In this document: piece after piece, positions 16,814 through 26,057 of the stretch | How positions within the stretch are numbered: the first letter of the stretch is position 1 | Layout: each line of letters starts with the position of its first letter | Assembly: GCA_002869565.1 (NCBI GenBank) | Contig: PKUJ01000012.1 | Location: forward strand, 68,572 to 132,571 | DNA length: 64,000 bases | Source of the DNA: Arcobacter sp. | GTDB taxonomy: Bacteria; Campylobacterota; Campylobacteria; Campylobacterales; Arcobacteraceae | Direction: 5' to 3' | Position numbers and translations under genes: made by a program | The notes under the pieces: generated by a model | Seen by the model: the letters and a program-made list of their open reading frames with translations, nothing else | Told to the model about the DNA's origin: nothing | The model's database searches: none

Positions 16814-18529
16814 TCAGCCATCCTTATTATTTTCAATTTCATAAGCTAGTATTTTTATTTCAAACTCAGCACCATCTTTTATATTTTTTGCAGTAATTTT
16901 GCCTTTCATATGTTCTTCTATTATTATCTGTGACATATAAAGACCTATACCCATTCCTTCATGGTCTTTTTTAGTAGTAAAATATGCCTCAAAAATATTT
17001 TCTAAAACTTCTTCTTTTATTCCACCACCATTATCACTTATTCTAATTATGATAAAATTATCATCTTTTGAAATATCAATAATTATTCGCTTTGTTTCTA
17101 ATATATTTTGTGAAAATTTTTCTTCTATTGCATCTTTTGAATTATTTAAAATATTTATAATCACTTGTTTAAATTCACTATCATTAAAATTTATTAAATA
17201 TTCACTATTTTTATTCTCTACATCTATTCTTATATCTATATTATGATTTTCAAACTGCTTATGTATAATTTTAATTGCATCTTTTATAGTATTTTCCACA
17301 TTGAAGATTTTATTATGTTTTGAAGGTAAAAAAAAATTTCTAAAATCATCAATAGTATTTGACATATACTCTAAACTTGCTTGCAATTCACCTGAAAGTT
17401 TTGACATCTCTTCATCATCCAGACGATTAAGTTGAAACTTCAACTGTATCTCTTGAGACAACACACCAACTGCATTTATAGGTTGTCTCCATTGATGAGC
17501 TATAGCTCCAATCATCTCTCCCATTGCAGCGAGTTTTGATTGATATATCAACATTTTTTGTTGTTTCTCTAACTTTTTAAAAAGTTTTATAGGTATTTTA
17601 GAAATAAAATATGCTAAGATTATTGATATAGGAACAACCAATAATGTTAAAATAATTATCGTTTTTAAAGTAAAAGCATCTAACCATATGACTCTATTTT
17701 TAATTGATAGGCCTATATAAAGTTTTTCTAAATCACTATTTATATAAATCTCATCTTTATATATAAAATCTGTTTTTTTTAAAGATTTTTTCACTTTTAA
17801 ATATTCTTGCCAATTTTCCATGTTATTGTCATTTGAATATAATAAATAGTTTTTATTATTGTAAATATATATATGAAAATCTGTTGAACTTGTAATTCTC
17901 TTTAACAACTCTTCCATAAATATATTGAGTACAATTATCCCTTTTTTTTCTCCTTTTATAAATATAGGAATAGCAAATCGTATTACAGGTTCATAGGGTA
18001 AAACAATTTTTTCATTTTCAATATTTAAATCTAATTTTGAAGAATAAATCTCACCTTCTTTTGAATTAATTGCATTAATAAAATAATATCTTTTTGATTT
18101 ATTTTGTAAATTCTTTTCATCTACAATATAAACTAAATCATCACTTTTTTTTCTATCTACTCTAATCTTTTCTTTACCCTTTTCATTTATATACCTAAGT
18201 TGCATAATGTTTTTATTCATCTGTACAATAGAAAAAAGAAAATCTTTTAAATTAGTATACGTTTTTAAATTTTCATTTTGTATATATTCATCTAAAAATC
18301 TATTTTTTATTATACTTTTGAGTATATCCTCTGAATATTTAATATTTGAACTAAACTCATTTTTATGAAGTTTAGTTTCTAAATTTGCCTTATCTTTAAA
18401 AATCTCTTCTTCTAAAGTTGATTGCTCAAAATGAAATACACCAAAACTAAAAATTGCAAAAGAGCTTCCTGTAAGTATAAATAAAATTACAAATATTTGT
18501 AAGTAATTATTTTTATCTATTTTTCCCAT
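16814..18529 (-). CDS. Sensor histidine kinase with a periplasmic Cache-type region
   Basis: A 571-residue membrane kinase. TM1 (about 10-30) is followed by a large periplasmic region (about 35-285) shaped like a double Cache sensor (FAIPIFIKGEKKGIIVLNIF is a typical Cache strand pair). TM2 lies at about 290-310. The transmitter domain has the His in MIGAIAHQWRQPIN, the HQWRQP form common in epsilon-type bacteria, and a HATPase domain with NILNNSKDAIEE, DNGGGI and GMGIGLYMS. It shares one base with the end of the upstream receiver-GGDEF-EAL gene, so the two are coupled and probably work as one pathway. The ligand is unknown. Confidence 0.82.
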   Translation of the reverse strand: MGKIDKNNYLQIFVILFILTGSSFAIFSFGVFHFEQSTLEEEIFKDKANLETKLHKNEFSSNIKYSEDILKSIIKNRFLDEYIQNENLKTYTNLKDFLFSIVQMNKNIMQLRYINEKGKEKIRVDRKKSDDLVYIVDEKNLQNKSKRYYFINAINSKEGEIYSSKLDLNIENEKIVLPYEPVIRFAIPIFIKGEKKGIIVLNIFMEELLKRITSSTDFHIYIYNNKNYLLYSNDNNMENWQEYLKVKKSLKKTDFIYKDEIYINSDLEKLYIGLSIKNRVIWLDAFTLKTIIILTLLVVPISIILAYFISKIPIKLFKKLEKQQKMLIYQSKLAAMGEMIGAIAHQWRQPINAVGVLSQEIQLKFQLNRLDDEEMSKLSGELQASLEYMSNTIDDFRNFFLPSKHNKIFNVENTIKDAIKIIHKQFENHNIDIRIDVENKNSEYLINFNDSEFKQVIINILNNSKDAIEEKFSQNILETKRIIIDISKDDNFIIIRISDNGGGIKEEVLENIFEAYFTTKKDHEGMGIGLYMSQIIIEEHMKGKITAKNIKDGAEFEIKILAYEIENNKDG

Positions 18530-20529
18530 TATTCTAATTCACTAAGGGGTTTAGGTTTAGAGAAATAATATCCTTGGAAGTAATCAACTCCAATTTTTTT
18601 TAGTTTTTCTAATGTTTTTTCATCTTCAACAAACTCTGCAATTGTTATTATTCCTAAATTTTTTGCGAACCTTACAATTGCATCGAGTAACATATGACCT
18701 CTATATTCATGAACTCTTTTTACTAGTGAACCATCAATTTTAAGAGTATCAATTGGAATATCATGAAAATATATAAAGTTAGAATATCCAGCACCAAAGT
18801 CATCAATTGCTATTTTTACACCATAACTTTTCATAATATTACAAAATTTAATAGTTTTTTCTATATCTTTAAGACCTTCTGTTTCAAGTAATTCTATAGT
18901 AAGATCAAAATTTTTATGTTTTTGCAACATGCTCTCTAAATAAAATGTTATTTCAGGGTTTTCAATATCTTCAAATGAAATATTGATACTAAAATGATGT
19001 TTAAATTTCATGCCATCTTTAAAAACTGTATCTATAACTTTTTTTGTTAAAAGCGGATAATTTTTTGATTGTTTTGCAATTGGCAAAAAAGCAGCTGGTT
19101 CTAAAACTACATTTGGATTATCTGGATCACACATTCTTATTAAGGATTCATACTTTAAAACTTCTCCATCCGCATCTACAATTGGTTGATAATAATTAAC
19201 AATTAATCCATCATCTATAGCTTTTTTAATTTTAAATTGAGTATTTAAATTGTTTTTAAAATCTTCTTTTAAATCATCTGATTCATTAAAATATTTAAAA
19301 GATTTTTTTGACATTTTTGCAATATTACTAGCCAAAGTAGCTTCTGTAAATAAATCTTTTTCTCCTGTAAAACTAGCCCCAATTGTTATACTTATATTTG
19401 TATATAGATTATCTTTTAAATTAAAAGTATGATTTTGAATGTCTTGAATTATTCTCTGAGCAAATTCGTTAACTATTTTTTCATGAAAATTCTTTTTATC
19501 TTTACTTAAAATTATAAAATGGTCAGATTCACCTTTGTACAAAATATATTCTTTTTCATTTGAACAATAATTTTTTAAAAGTATAGCTAACTGTTTTAAG
19601 ATTTCATCTCCAATATCAAATCCATAGATATGGTTAAACTTAAAAAAACTATCAATATCAACAATTAATAAACCTACATCTTTGTACTTATTTTCAATAT
19701 CATAAAAAAGTTTTTGCCTATTTGGTAAAAAAGTTAAAGTATCAGTATATAATTGTTTTATTATTTCATCTTTTTCTTTTAGAATTTGGGTAATGTTATT
19801 AAACATAATTGTAATCTCACTTATAAAATTTTCATCATCAAAAATTGATGCAAATGCTGTAATAATTACAGTATATTTACCTTCATGATAAGTGAGAGGA
19901 ATCGTTTTATTATAAATTTTAAACTTTTTAGTAGTTTCTAAAAGTTCATCAATATATTTAAGATCTAATAATTCTTCAAGTAAAGTTATTTCATTTTTTT
20001 GATTAATACCTCTTTGAAAATACTCTTTTAACTCATTATTAACACTAAGTATTTTTCCCTCTTTTGAAATTCTAACTACAAGATTTGTATATTCAATTGC
20101 TTGACGATAATGCTCTAACTCTCTTTTTTTAATTAAAAAGTCTTTACTTCTAATAATATTTTTACTTATTTCTGAGATTAAGCCTATTAGATTTACAATC
20201 TTTATTGGTTTATTTATAAAATTATCAACTTTTAAATCTATTGCTTTATGTAAATATTCTATTTCATTATATGCAGAAACAATAATAATAGGGATTTCAA
20301 TATTATTTTCTCTAAGTTTTTCTATTAATGTTAAACCATCCATATGTGGCATTCTTATATCAGTAATAACTAAATCAATTTTATTGTTTTTGAACATTTC
20401 AAGTGCTTCTATACCATCTTTTGCAGAGTATACTTTCTTCACCAATAAAGATAGTGTCCTCTCTATAGAGTTTCTGATAATTGGTTCATCTTCAACGAAT
20501 AAGACCTTTATATCAATGATTTCATCCAT
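18529..20529 (-). CDS. Receiver-PAS-GGDEF-EAL protein (cyclic-di-GMP phosphodiesterase candidate)
   Basis: A 666-residue signalling protein. The receiver domain (about 5-125) contains FVEDEP, the phospho-Asp in LVITDIRMP and Lys in INKPI. A PAS-like segment follows (about 140-260). The GGDEF domain (about 265-415) is degenerate: the signature reads KGESDHF, so diguanylate cyclase activity is unlikely. The EAL domain (about 425-666) keeps its catalytic residues in YESLIRM (ESL variant), NISFEDI, ELLETEG, IDDFGAGYSN, LKIDGSLV and IAEFVED, so it probably hydrolyses c-di-GMP. It is co-transcribed with the kinase that follows, which likely phosphorylates it. Confidence 0.85.
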   Translation of the reverse strand: MDEIIDIKVLFVEDEPIIRNSIERTLSLLVKKVYSAKDGIEALEMFKNNKIDLVITDIRMPHMDGLTLIEKLRENNIEIPIIIVSAYNEIEYLHKAIDLKVDNFINKPIKIVNLIGLISEISKNIIRSKDFLIKKRELEHYRQAIEYTNLVVRISKEGKILSVNNELKEYFQRGINQKNEITLLEELLDLKYIDELLETTKKFKIYNKTIPLTYHEGKYTVIITAFASIFDDENFISEITIMFNNITQILKEKDEIIKQLYTDTLTFLPNRQKLFYDIENKYKDVGLLIVDIDSFFKFNHIYGFDIGDEILKQLAILLKNYCSNEKEYILYKGESDHFIILSKDKKNFHEKIVNEFAQRIIQDIQNHTFNLKDNLYTNISITIGASFTGEKDLFTEATLASNIAKMSKKSFKYFNESDDLKEDFKNNLNTQFKIKKAIDDGLIVNYYQPIVDADGEVLKYESLIRMCDPDNPNVVLEPAAFLPIAKQSKNYPLLTKKVIDTVFKDGMKFKHHFSINISFEDIENPEITFYLESMLQKHKNFDLTIELLETEGLKDIEKTIKFCNIMKSYGVKIAIDDFGAGYSNFIYFHDIPIDTLKIDGSLVKRVHEYRGHMLLDAIVRFAKNLGIITIAEFVEDEKTLEKLKKIGVDYFQGYYFSKPKPLSELE

Positions 20530-20694
20530 AATTAACCTTTAAGTACATAGTGAAAGAAAAAGTTTCAGCCTACTTATTTTATTTTTAAGATAATTGTATC
20601 TTTTACAATAAAAAAAGAAAAGATATGAAAAGTCCTAACCTATATAATTAATATATATTTAAGTTATATATTTATATTTTTAGATATTCTTAAT

Positions 20695-20787
20695 TCTAAA
20701 TACTACTTAAAAATCTAAATACTTTTTTAATGAACATATGATACATTTACATAAATAGGACTAAAAGACTCCTATTTAAAAAAGGAG
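20695..20787 (+). promoter_or_regulatory. suf operon promoter region with direct repeats and a leader hairpin
   Basis: TCTAAATACT occurs twice (20695-20704 and 20714-20723), 19 nt apart, the second copy lying where a -35 would be. TATGAT (20737-20742) is a candidate -10. The transcript would begin with a perfect 9-bp hairpin, TAAATAGGA (20752-20760) with TCCTATTTA (20770-20778), which leaves the AAGGAG ribosome site (20782-20787) free just downstream. The repeats may bind a regulator of Fe-S assembly; none is identified. The rest of 20530-20694 is AT-rich, with nothing else recognised. Confidence 0.4.
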
Positions 20788-20793
20788 CTTATT

Positions 20794-22239
20794 ATGAGCG
20801 ACAATAAACAAATTAAAGAACTATTAAATCAAGAATATAAACTTGGGTTTGAGACACTTGTTGAGAGTGACACTTTTCCTGTGGGTTTAGATGAAAACGT
20901 TATAAAAGCGATATCAATTAAAAAAAATGAACCATCTTGGCTTTTGGATTTTAGATTAAAAGCTTATAAAAAATGGCAAAAAATGGAAGAGCCTACATGG
21001 GCAAATTTAAAGTATCCAATGATTGATTATAATAAAATATCATATTATTCTGCCCCTAAAAAAGGGATTGATTCTTTGGATGAAGTTGATCCTGAGATTT
21101 TAAAAACATATGAAAAATTAGGAATCCCTTTAGAAGAACAAAAAATACTAGCAGGGGTAAAAGGTGTAGCAGTGGATGCCGTATTTGATTCGGTTTCAGT
21201 TAAAACAACTTTTCAAGAAGAGCTTGAAAAACTGGGAATCATATTTTGTTCTATCTCTGATGCTGCACATAATCATCCTGAACTATTAAAAAAATATTTA
21301 GCTTCAGTTGTAAGTGTAGGAGATAACTATTTTGCTTGTTTGAATAGTGCAGTTTTTACGGATGGAAGTTTTGTATATATTCCACCAAATGTAAGGTGTC
21401 CAATGGAATTATCAACATATTTTAGAATAAATGCCTTAAATACTGGACAATTTGAAAGAACCCTTATCATAGCAGACAAAGGAAGTTATGTATCCTACAA
21501 TGAAGGCTGTTCAGCACCAAGCAGAGATGAAAGACAGCTTCATGCAGCTGTTGTTGAACTTGTGGCTCTTGATGATGCACAGATAAAATATTCTACTATT
21601 CAAAACTGGTACCCAGGTGATAATGAAGGAAAAGGTGGAATTTTAAACTTTGTTACAAAAAGAGGATTATGTCAAGGTGTAAATTCAAAAATATCTTGGA
21701 CGCAAGTTGAAACAGGTTCAGCTTTAACTTGGAAATATCCATCATGTGTTTTAAAAGGTAATAACTCTGTTGGGGAGTTTTACTCTGTTGCGATTTCAAG
21801 TAAATCTCAACAAGCTGATACTGGTAGTAAAATGATTCATATTGGTGAAAATACGAAATCAACTATTATCTCAAAAGGAATCTCTGCTATGAGTGGAGTA
21901 AATGCTTATAGAGGATTGGTAAGAGTTGGTAAAAAAGCAAAAAATGCTAGAAATATTTCGGAATGTGATTCTTTATTGATTGGAAACAAATGTAAAGCAA
22001 ATACATTTCCATATCATGAAATAAAAAATTCTAGTGCAAATATAGAACATGAAGCAACAACTTCTAAAATATCTGAGGAACAACTGTTTTATCTGTCTCA
22101 AAGAGGTATTGGAGAAGAAGATGCAATTGCAATGATAGTAAATGGTTTTTGTAAAGAGGTTTTAAAAGAACTTCCAATGGAATTTGCTGCTGAAGCTAAA
22201 GAATTACTTAGTATTTCTTTAGAAGGTAGCGTTGGATAG
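20794..22239 (+). CDS. sufB: SufB, Fe-S scaffold subunit
   Basis: A 481-residue SufB, core of the SufBCD complex that assembles Fe-S clusters in the cytoplasm with sulfur from SufS/SufE. The beta-helix core contains the conserved [18 protein letters not shown] segment with the Cys thought to receive sulfur, and the end has [12 protein letters not shown] and [20 protein letters not shown], the latter shared with SufD. AAGGAG precedes the ATG. It is the first gene of sufB-C-D-S-E. The gap to sufC is unusually long (168 nt) and holds a structured element. Confidence 0.93.
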   Translation: MSDNKQIKELLNQEYKLGFETLVESDTFPVGLDENVIKAISIKKNEPSWLLDFRLKAYKKWQKMEEPTWANLKYPMIDYNKISYYSAPKKGIDSLDEVDPEILKTYEKLGIPLEEQKILAGVKGVAVDAVFDSVSVKTTFQEELEKLGIIFCSISDAAHNHPELLKKYLASVVSVGDNYFACLNSAVFTDGSFVYIPPNVRCPMELSTYFRINALNTGQFERTLIIADKGSYVSYNEGCSAPSRDERQLHAAVVELVALDDAQIKYSTIQNWYPGDNEGKGGILNFVTKRGLCQGVNSKISWTQVETGSALTWKYPSCVLKGNNSVGEFYSVAISSKSQQADTGSKMIHIGENTKSTIISKGISAMSGVNAYRGLVRVGKKAKNARNISECDSLLIGNKCKANTFPYHEIKNSSANIEHEATTSKISEEQLFYLSQRGIGEEDAIAMIVNGFCKEVLKELPMEFAAEAKELLSISLEGSVG

Positions 22240-22247
22240 ATTTATTA

Positions 22248-22389
22248 ATAACAACTCGTTGTTCTCTTTAGGATTTGTTTCTTTAGGTGTGGCTTTGCCA
22301 TACCGATAAAAGAAATTAAAAAAGAAAAGGTTCCCTTCTTCATAGCGTCGTAGTCTTGTGACGAACGTAGTGAAGGCAAAAAATGGAAC
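22248..22389 (+). ncRNA. Fe-S operon intercistronic RNA element, copy 2 (sufB/sufC)
   Basis: P1 is AACAA-CTCG-TTGTT (22250-22263), followed by the CTTTAGG linker. P2 is TTTCTTT....AAAGAAA enclosing GTGGC-TTT-GCCAT. P3 is GTTCC....GGAAC. Inside P3 there is an extra imperfect stem of about 40 nt (CCTTC....GAAGG) that the other copies lack. The end of P3 (22389) is followed by ATTTTTGAAGGA and the sufC start. It shares long identical runs with copy 3, including GTGTGGCTTTGCCATAC. Confidence 0.65.
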
Positions 22390-22407
22390 ATTTTTGAAGG
22401 AAAAATT

Positions 22408-23166
22408 ATGTTAAATATAAAAAATTTAAAAGTAAATATAGAAAATAAAGAGATTTTAAAAGGCTTAGATTTAGAAATAAAGCCAGGTGAAGTTCACGTA
22501 TTAATGGGACAAAATGGTGCTGGTAAATCAACACTTGTAAAAACTTTAAGTGCTCACTATGATTGTGATGTGATAGAAGGTGAGATTGAATACAAAGATA
22601 AAAATCTTTTAGATTTGGATGTAAGCCAAAGAGCAAATGAAGGTATTTTTATGAGTTTTCAAAATCCAGTTGAAGTAAAAGGGGTAAACAACAGCTATTT
22701 TCTTAGAACAGCAATGAATGAAAAAAGAAAATACAATCACCAAGAAGAGCTTGATACTATGGAATTTTTAAAACTTTCAAAAGAAGAGTTATCAAAATAT
22801 GATATTGATAAAAAACTTATGCAAAGAGATTTAAATGATGGATTTTCAGGTGGAGAAAAAAAGAGAAATGAACTTGTTCAATTATTACTTTTAAAACCTG
22901 ATTTAATCATGCTTGATGAGATTGATTCTGGGCTTGATGTTGATGCAGTTAAAACTGTTGCAAATGTTGTAAAAGATTTATTAAAAGATAAAAGTCGTTC
23001 TCTTCTTATGATTACCCATTATGATAAATTACTTAGCCAAATTAAACCTGATTTCGTACATATCATGCAAAATGGGAAAATAGTAAAAACTGGTGACTAT
23101 AGTTTAGCACTTGAACTTGATAGTAAAGGCTATGAAGCAATAGGAATAAAAGATGAAACTAATTAA
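22408..23166 (+). CDS. sufC: SufC, Fe-S assembly ATPase
   Basis: A 252-residue ABC-type ATPase that drives conformational change of SufBCD. Walker A is GQNGAGKST (about 34-42), the signature is FSGGEKKRNE, Walker B is LIMLDEIDSGLD (the SufC-specific form), and the switch His is in MITHYDK. There is no membrane segment. GAAGGA lies in front of the ATG, just after element copy 2. It overlaps sufD by 14 nt. Confidence 0.93.
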   Translation: MLNIKNLKVNIENKEILKGLDLEIKPGEVHVLMGQNGAGKSTLVKTLSAHYDCDVIEGEIEYKDKNLLDLDVSQRANEGIFMSFQNPVEVKGVNNSYFLRTAMNEKRKYNHQEELDTMEFLKLSKEELSKYDIDKKLMQRDLNDGFSGGEKKRNELVQLLLLKPDLIMLDEIDSGLDVDAVKTVANVVKDLLKDKSRSLLMITHYDKLLSQIKPDFVHIMQNGKIVKTGDYSLALELDSKGYEAIGIKDETN

Positions 23167-23995
23167 CTTTAAAAAAGATGTACTTTTAATAGACAAAGAT
23201 ACAATTGAACCTATAACTATAATATATAATTTAAAAAATGAGTTAAAAAACTCTCTAAAAATAAAAGTAAAAGAGAATATTAAAGCTTCTATTATAGAAG
23301 TTTATTTAGATGGTAATAAAGACATTGAGTATGATTTTAAAAGAGAGTTGATAGTTGAAAAAAATGCAAAATTAGAGTATCTAAAGTACCAATCTACAGA
23401 TGAAGATTCGATTCTAAATTTAGATTTTTCTATAAATTTAAAAGAAAATGCAATAATAAATATGACAAATTTAGAATTAGGACTTGGAATAAGCAACAAC
23501 AATTTTAATACAAATTTAGACAATGAAAATTCGAGTTTGATAATACATGGATTAGTAAAACTATACAATAAAAGTAAATCAGACTCAATCTTTAACACCG
23601 TACACAATGCAAAAAATACATCTAGTGATATAAGTTATAAACACTCATTACACGATAGTTCAAAAGCATTATTTGAAGCAAAATCTATTGTAAATGAAAG
23701 CGCAAATTTTTCAAAAGTATTGCAAAATACAAATACTATTTTACTTAGTGATGATGCAGTGATTTTTGCAAGACCTCATCTTGAGATAAATATAGATGAA
23801 TTAGAGGCTAGTCACGGAGCTACAACGGGGAGCTTGGATAAAGAACAACTTCTTTATTTACAATCAAGAGGTATACCAAAAGATGAAGCTTATGAGATGT
23901 TGTTAAAAGCTTTTGAAAATGAAGTTTACGATAATATAGAAGATTCAAAAATAAAAGATTTTGTTGAAAATTTCGATAGGAGTGAGTATGTTTAA
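23153..23995 (+). CDS. sufD: SufD, Fe-S scaffold subunit
   Basis: A 280-residue SufD, partner of SufB and SufC. It is shorter than the 400-or-so residues common elsewhere: the N-terminal helical domain is reduced and the beta-helix core kept. The C-terminal part has the shared SufB/SufD segment with ASHGATTGSLDKEQLLYLQS and the His thought to be important for cluster assembly. It overlaps sufC at its start and sufS at its end, so translation is coupled throughout. Confidence 0.88.
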   Translation: MKLINFKKDVLLIDKDTIEPITIIYNLKNELKNSLKIKVKENIKASIIEVYLDGNKDIEYDFKRELIVEKNAKLEYLKYQSTDEDSILNLDFSINLKENAIINMTNLELGLGISNNNFNTNLDNENSSLIIHGLVKLYNKSKSDSIFNTVHNAKNTSSDISYKHSLHDSSKALFEAKSIVNESANFSKVLQNTNTILLSDDAVIFARPHLEINIDELEASHGATTGSLDKEQLLYLQSRGIPKDEAYEMLLKAFENEVYDNIEDSKIKDFVENFDRSEYV

Positions 23996-25169
23996 AAAAG
24001 ATTTTCCATATTTTAAAAATAGCGAAATAGTCTACTTAGATAATGCAGCTACAACTCAAAAGCCAAAAGCTGTTATTGAGTCGCAAACAGAATATTATGA
24101 AAAATATTGTGCGAATACTCATAGAAGCTCTTTTGGTCATGCAAATAAGGCTACACAAAACTTTGAAAATGCAAGGAAAACTTTAAGAGAATTCATCAAT
24201 GCTTCTTTAAATGAAGAGATTATATTTACAAAAGGAGTTACGGAATCTATAAATTTCATAGCCCACTCTTTTGCAAAAGATTTTAAGACAGTAATTATCT
24301 CTTCCCTTGAACATCACTCAAATATAGTTCCTTGGCATATGCAAGGAAGAAGTTTAGGAAATGGATTAGAAGTTGTAAAATGTAATGAAAACTTAGATTT
24401 TGATTTTGAACATTTTGAAACTCTTCTAAAAGAAAATCCAAATGCTTTTGTCTCTATATCACATATTTCAAATGCTTTTGGAAAAATCCATGATATCAAA
24501 GCAATAATAAAACTAGCCCACAAATACAATGCTATAGTGATGATTGATGGAGCACAAAGTTTAGCTCATATGAAAGTAGATATGCAAGAATTAAATGTAG
24601 ACTTTTTTGCAATTTCTTCACACAAAACATTTGGACCAACGGGAGTTGGGGCTATTTATGTAAAAAAAGAGTATTTGAAATTATTAAATCCATATCAAAC
24701 TGGTGGAGCAACAATCTATGAAGTTGATTTTAACTCATCAACACTACTTAATTCGCCATATAAGTTTGAAGCAGGAACTCAAAATATAGCTGGGATTATA
24801 GGTTTTGGTGAAGCTTTAAAATTTATTTCGCATATTGGATATGAGAATATTGAAACTATAGAAAAAGATGTATATAATTATCTAAATGAGGAACTTAAAA
24901 AACTTCCAAATATCATATTTTATAATGATATAAATAATAGTATTGGAAGTAGAAGTTTCAATTTTAAAAATATCATTCATGATGATATTGGAATATTAGT
25001 TGATAAGATGCAAATTGCTCTTAGAGTTGGACACCATTGTGCACAACCAATTATGAAACAACTTGAAATAAAAGGTACAATAAGAGTATCAATTGCATTT
25101 TATAATGATTATACAGATGTAGATAGATTAATAAATGCACTAAAAAAAGCACTTAGCATGCTTGAGTAG
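23988..25169 (+). CDS. sufS: SufS, class II cysteine desulfurase
   Basis: A 393-residue PLP enzyme that releases sulfur from cysteine and passes it to SufE. The PLP Lys is in FAISSHKTFGPTG, and the catalytic Cys is in RVGHHCAQPIM, the R-x-G-H-H-C-A motif of the SufS class. The start MFKKDFPYF is chosen over an upstream ATG at 23961 because TAGGAG lies 5 nt before it. The frame overlaps sufD by 8 nt. This is the second cysteine desulfurase in the window, next to the class I NifS at 8073. Confidence 0.92.
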   Translation: MFKKDFPYFKNSEIVYLDNAATTQKPKAVIESQTEYYEKYCANTHRSSFGHANKATQNFENARKTLREFINASLNEEIIFTKGVTESINFIAHSFAKDFKTVIISSLEHHSNIVPWHMQGRSLGNGLEVVKCNENLDFDFEHFETLLKENPNAFVSISHISNAFGKIHDIKAIIKLAHKYNAIVMIDGAQSLAHMKVDMQELNVDFFAISSHKTFGPTGVGAIYVKKEYLKLLNPYQTGGATIYEVDFNSSTLLNSPYKFEAGTQNIAGIIGFGEALKFISHIGYENIETIEKDVYNYLNEELKKLPNIIFYNDINNSIGSRSFNFKNIIHDDIGILVDKMQIALRVGHHCAQPIMKQLEIKGTIRVSIAFYNDYTDVDRLINALKKALSMLE

Positions 25170-25271
25170 AGACAAGACCTTGTCTCCTTTAGGGTTTGCT
25201 TCTTTAAGTGTGGCTTTGCCATACTGATAAAAGAAGTCATAAATGAAAAGGTTCCCCTTGAGAAATGGAAC
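25169..25271 (+). ncRNA. Fe-S operon intercistronic RNA element, copy 3 (sufS/sufE)
   Basis: P1 is GAGACAA-GACC-TTGTCTC (25169-25186), which begins at the last base of the sufS stop. Then comes CTTTAGGG. P2 is CTTCTTT....AAAGAAG enclosing GTGGC-TTT-GCCAT. P3 is GTTCC-CCTTGAGAAAT-GGAAC (ending 25271), followed by ATTTTATAAGGATAAAAT and the TTG start of sufE. Every helix is kept relative to copies 1 and 2 while the paired bases differ. Confidence 0.65.
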
Positions 25272-25289
25272 ATTTTATAAGGATAAAAT

Positions 25290-25697
25290 TTGAGTATAGA
25301 AAAAAGAGTTCAAGATATAAAAGAAGATTTAGATTTCTTTGATGATGAACTACAAAAATATGAATATATTATTGATTTAGGAAAAAAATTAGAACCTCTT
25401 GATGAAGAGGATAAAATACCTGCGAATATAGTGCATGGTTGTACTTCTCAAGTTTGGTTAGTATGTAAACAAAAAGATGGCAAACTACACTTTTATGGCA
25501 CAAGCGACGCTGTTATCGTAAAAGGCTTAGTTTACCTAATATTACAGATATTTTCTGATTCTACTATTGAAGAGCTAAAAGAAATAGATATGGATATAGT
25601 TTATGAACTTGGGCTTTCAGAGGTTATTACTCCAAATAGACAAAGTGGAATAATAGGAATGATTAAAAAAATAAAAGAATATGCTACAAAAATATAA
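25290..25697 (+). CDS. sufE: SufE, sulfur acceptor
   Basis: A 135-residue SufE that accepts persulfide sulfur from SufS and hands it to SufBCD. The acceptor is Cys 51 in IVHGCTSQVWL, the hallmark of the family. Another conserved part is FSDSTIEEL, where the family usually has G-x-T-x-E. The start is TTG at 25290, with AAGGAT 6 nt upstream, and follows element copy 3 directly. It lies 12 nt before the MIP18-family gene. Confidence 0.92.
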   Translation: MSIEKRVQDIKEDLDFFDDELQKYEYIIDLGKKLEPLDEEDKIPANIVHGCTSQVWLVCKQKDGKLHFYGTSDAVIVKGLVYLILQIFSDSTIEELKEIDMDIVYELGLSEVITPNRQSGIIGMIKKIKEYATKI

Positions 25698-25709
25698 AAG
25701 GACCATCTC

Positions 25710-26054
25710 ATGTCACTAATAAAAAACTATGAAGCTATAAAATTAGAAGTTATCAAAAGATTAAAAAATGTATATGACCCAGAGATACCTGTAAATATCT
25801 ATGACTTAGGATTAATATATTCTATAAACTTTGCAATAGAGAACAACTATATGTACGCGACAGTGGAGATGACACTCACTTCTCCTTCTTGTCCAGTAGC
25901 AGATAGTTTAGTTGATCAAGTTAAATATGTAACTCTAAGTGTAAATGAAATAGATGAAGTAAATGTACAATTAGTATTTGATCCCCCTTGGGATACTAGT
26001 AAAATGTCAGAAGATGCGAAAGAGCTAATGGCAGCATCAGGAGCAGTTATTTAA
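25710..26054 (+). CDS. MIP18-family (DUF59) Fe-S assembly factor, SufT-like
   Basis: A 114-residue protein of the MIP18/DUF59 family, whose members help deliver or mature Fe-S clusters (SufT) and also occur in PaaD. The signatures DPEIPVNIYDLGLIY (about 25-40) and TLTSPSCP with the reactive Cys (about 67-74) are both present, as is VFDPPWDTSKMSEDAK. Its place directly after sufE makes SufT the best reading. AAAGGA is near the start. It ends the Fe-S operon; the next gene starts 3 nt later but is a transporter. Confidence 0.85.
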   Translation: MSLIKNYEAIKLEVIKRLKNVYDPEIPVNIYDLGLIYSINFAIENNYMYATVEMTLTSPSCPVADSLVDQVKYVTLSVNEIDEVNVQLVFDPPWDTSKMSEDAKELMAASGAVI

Positions 26055-26057
26055 AAA

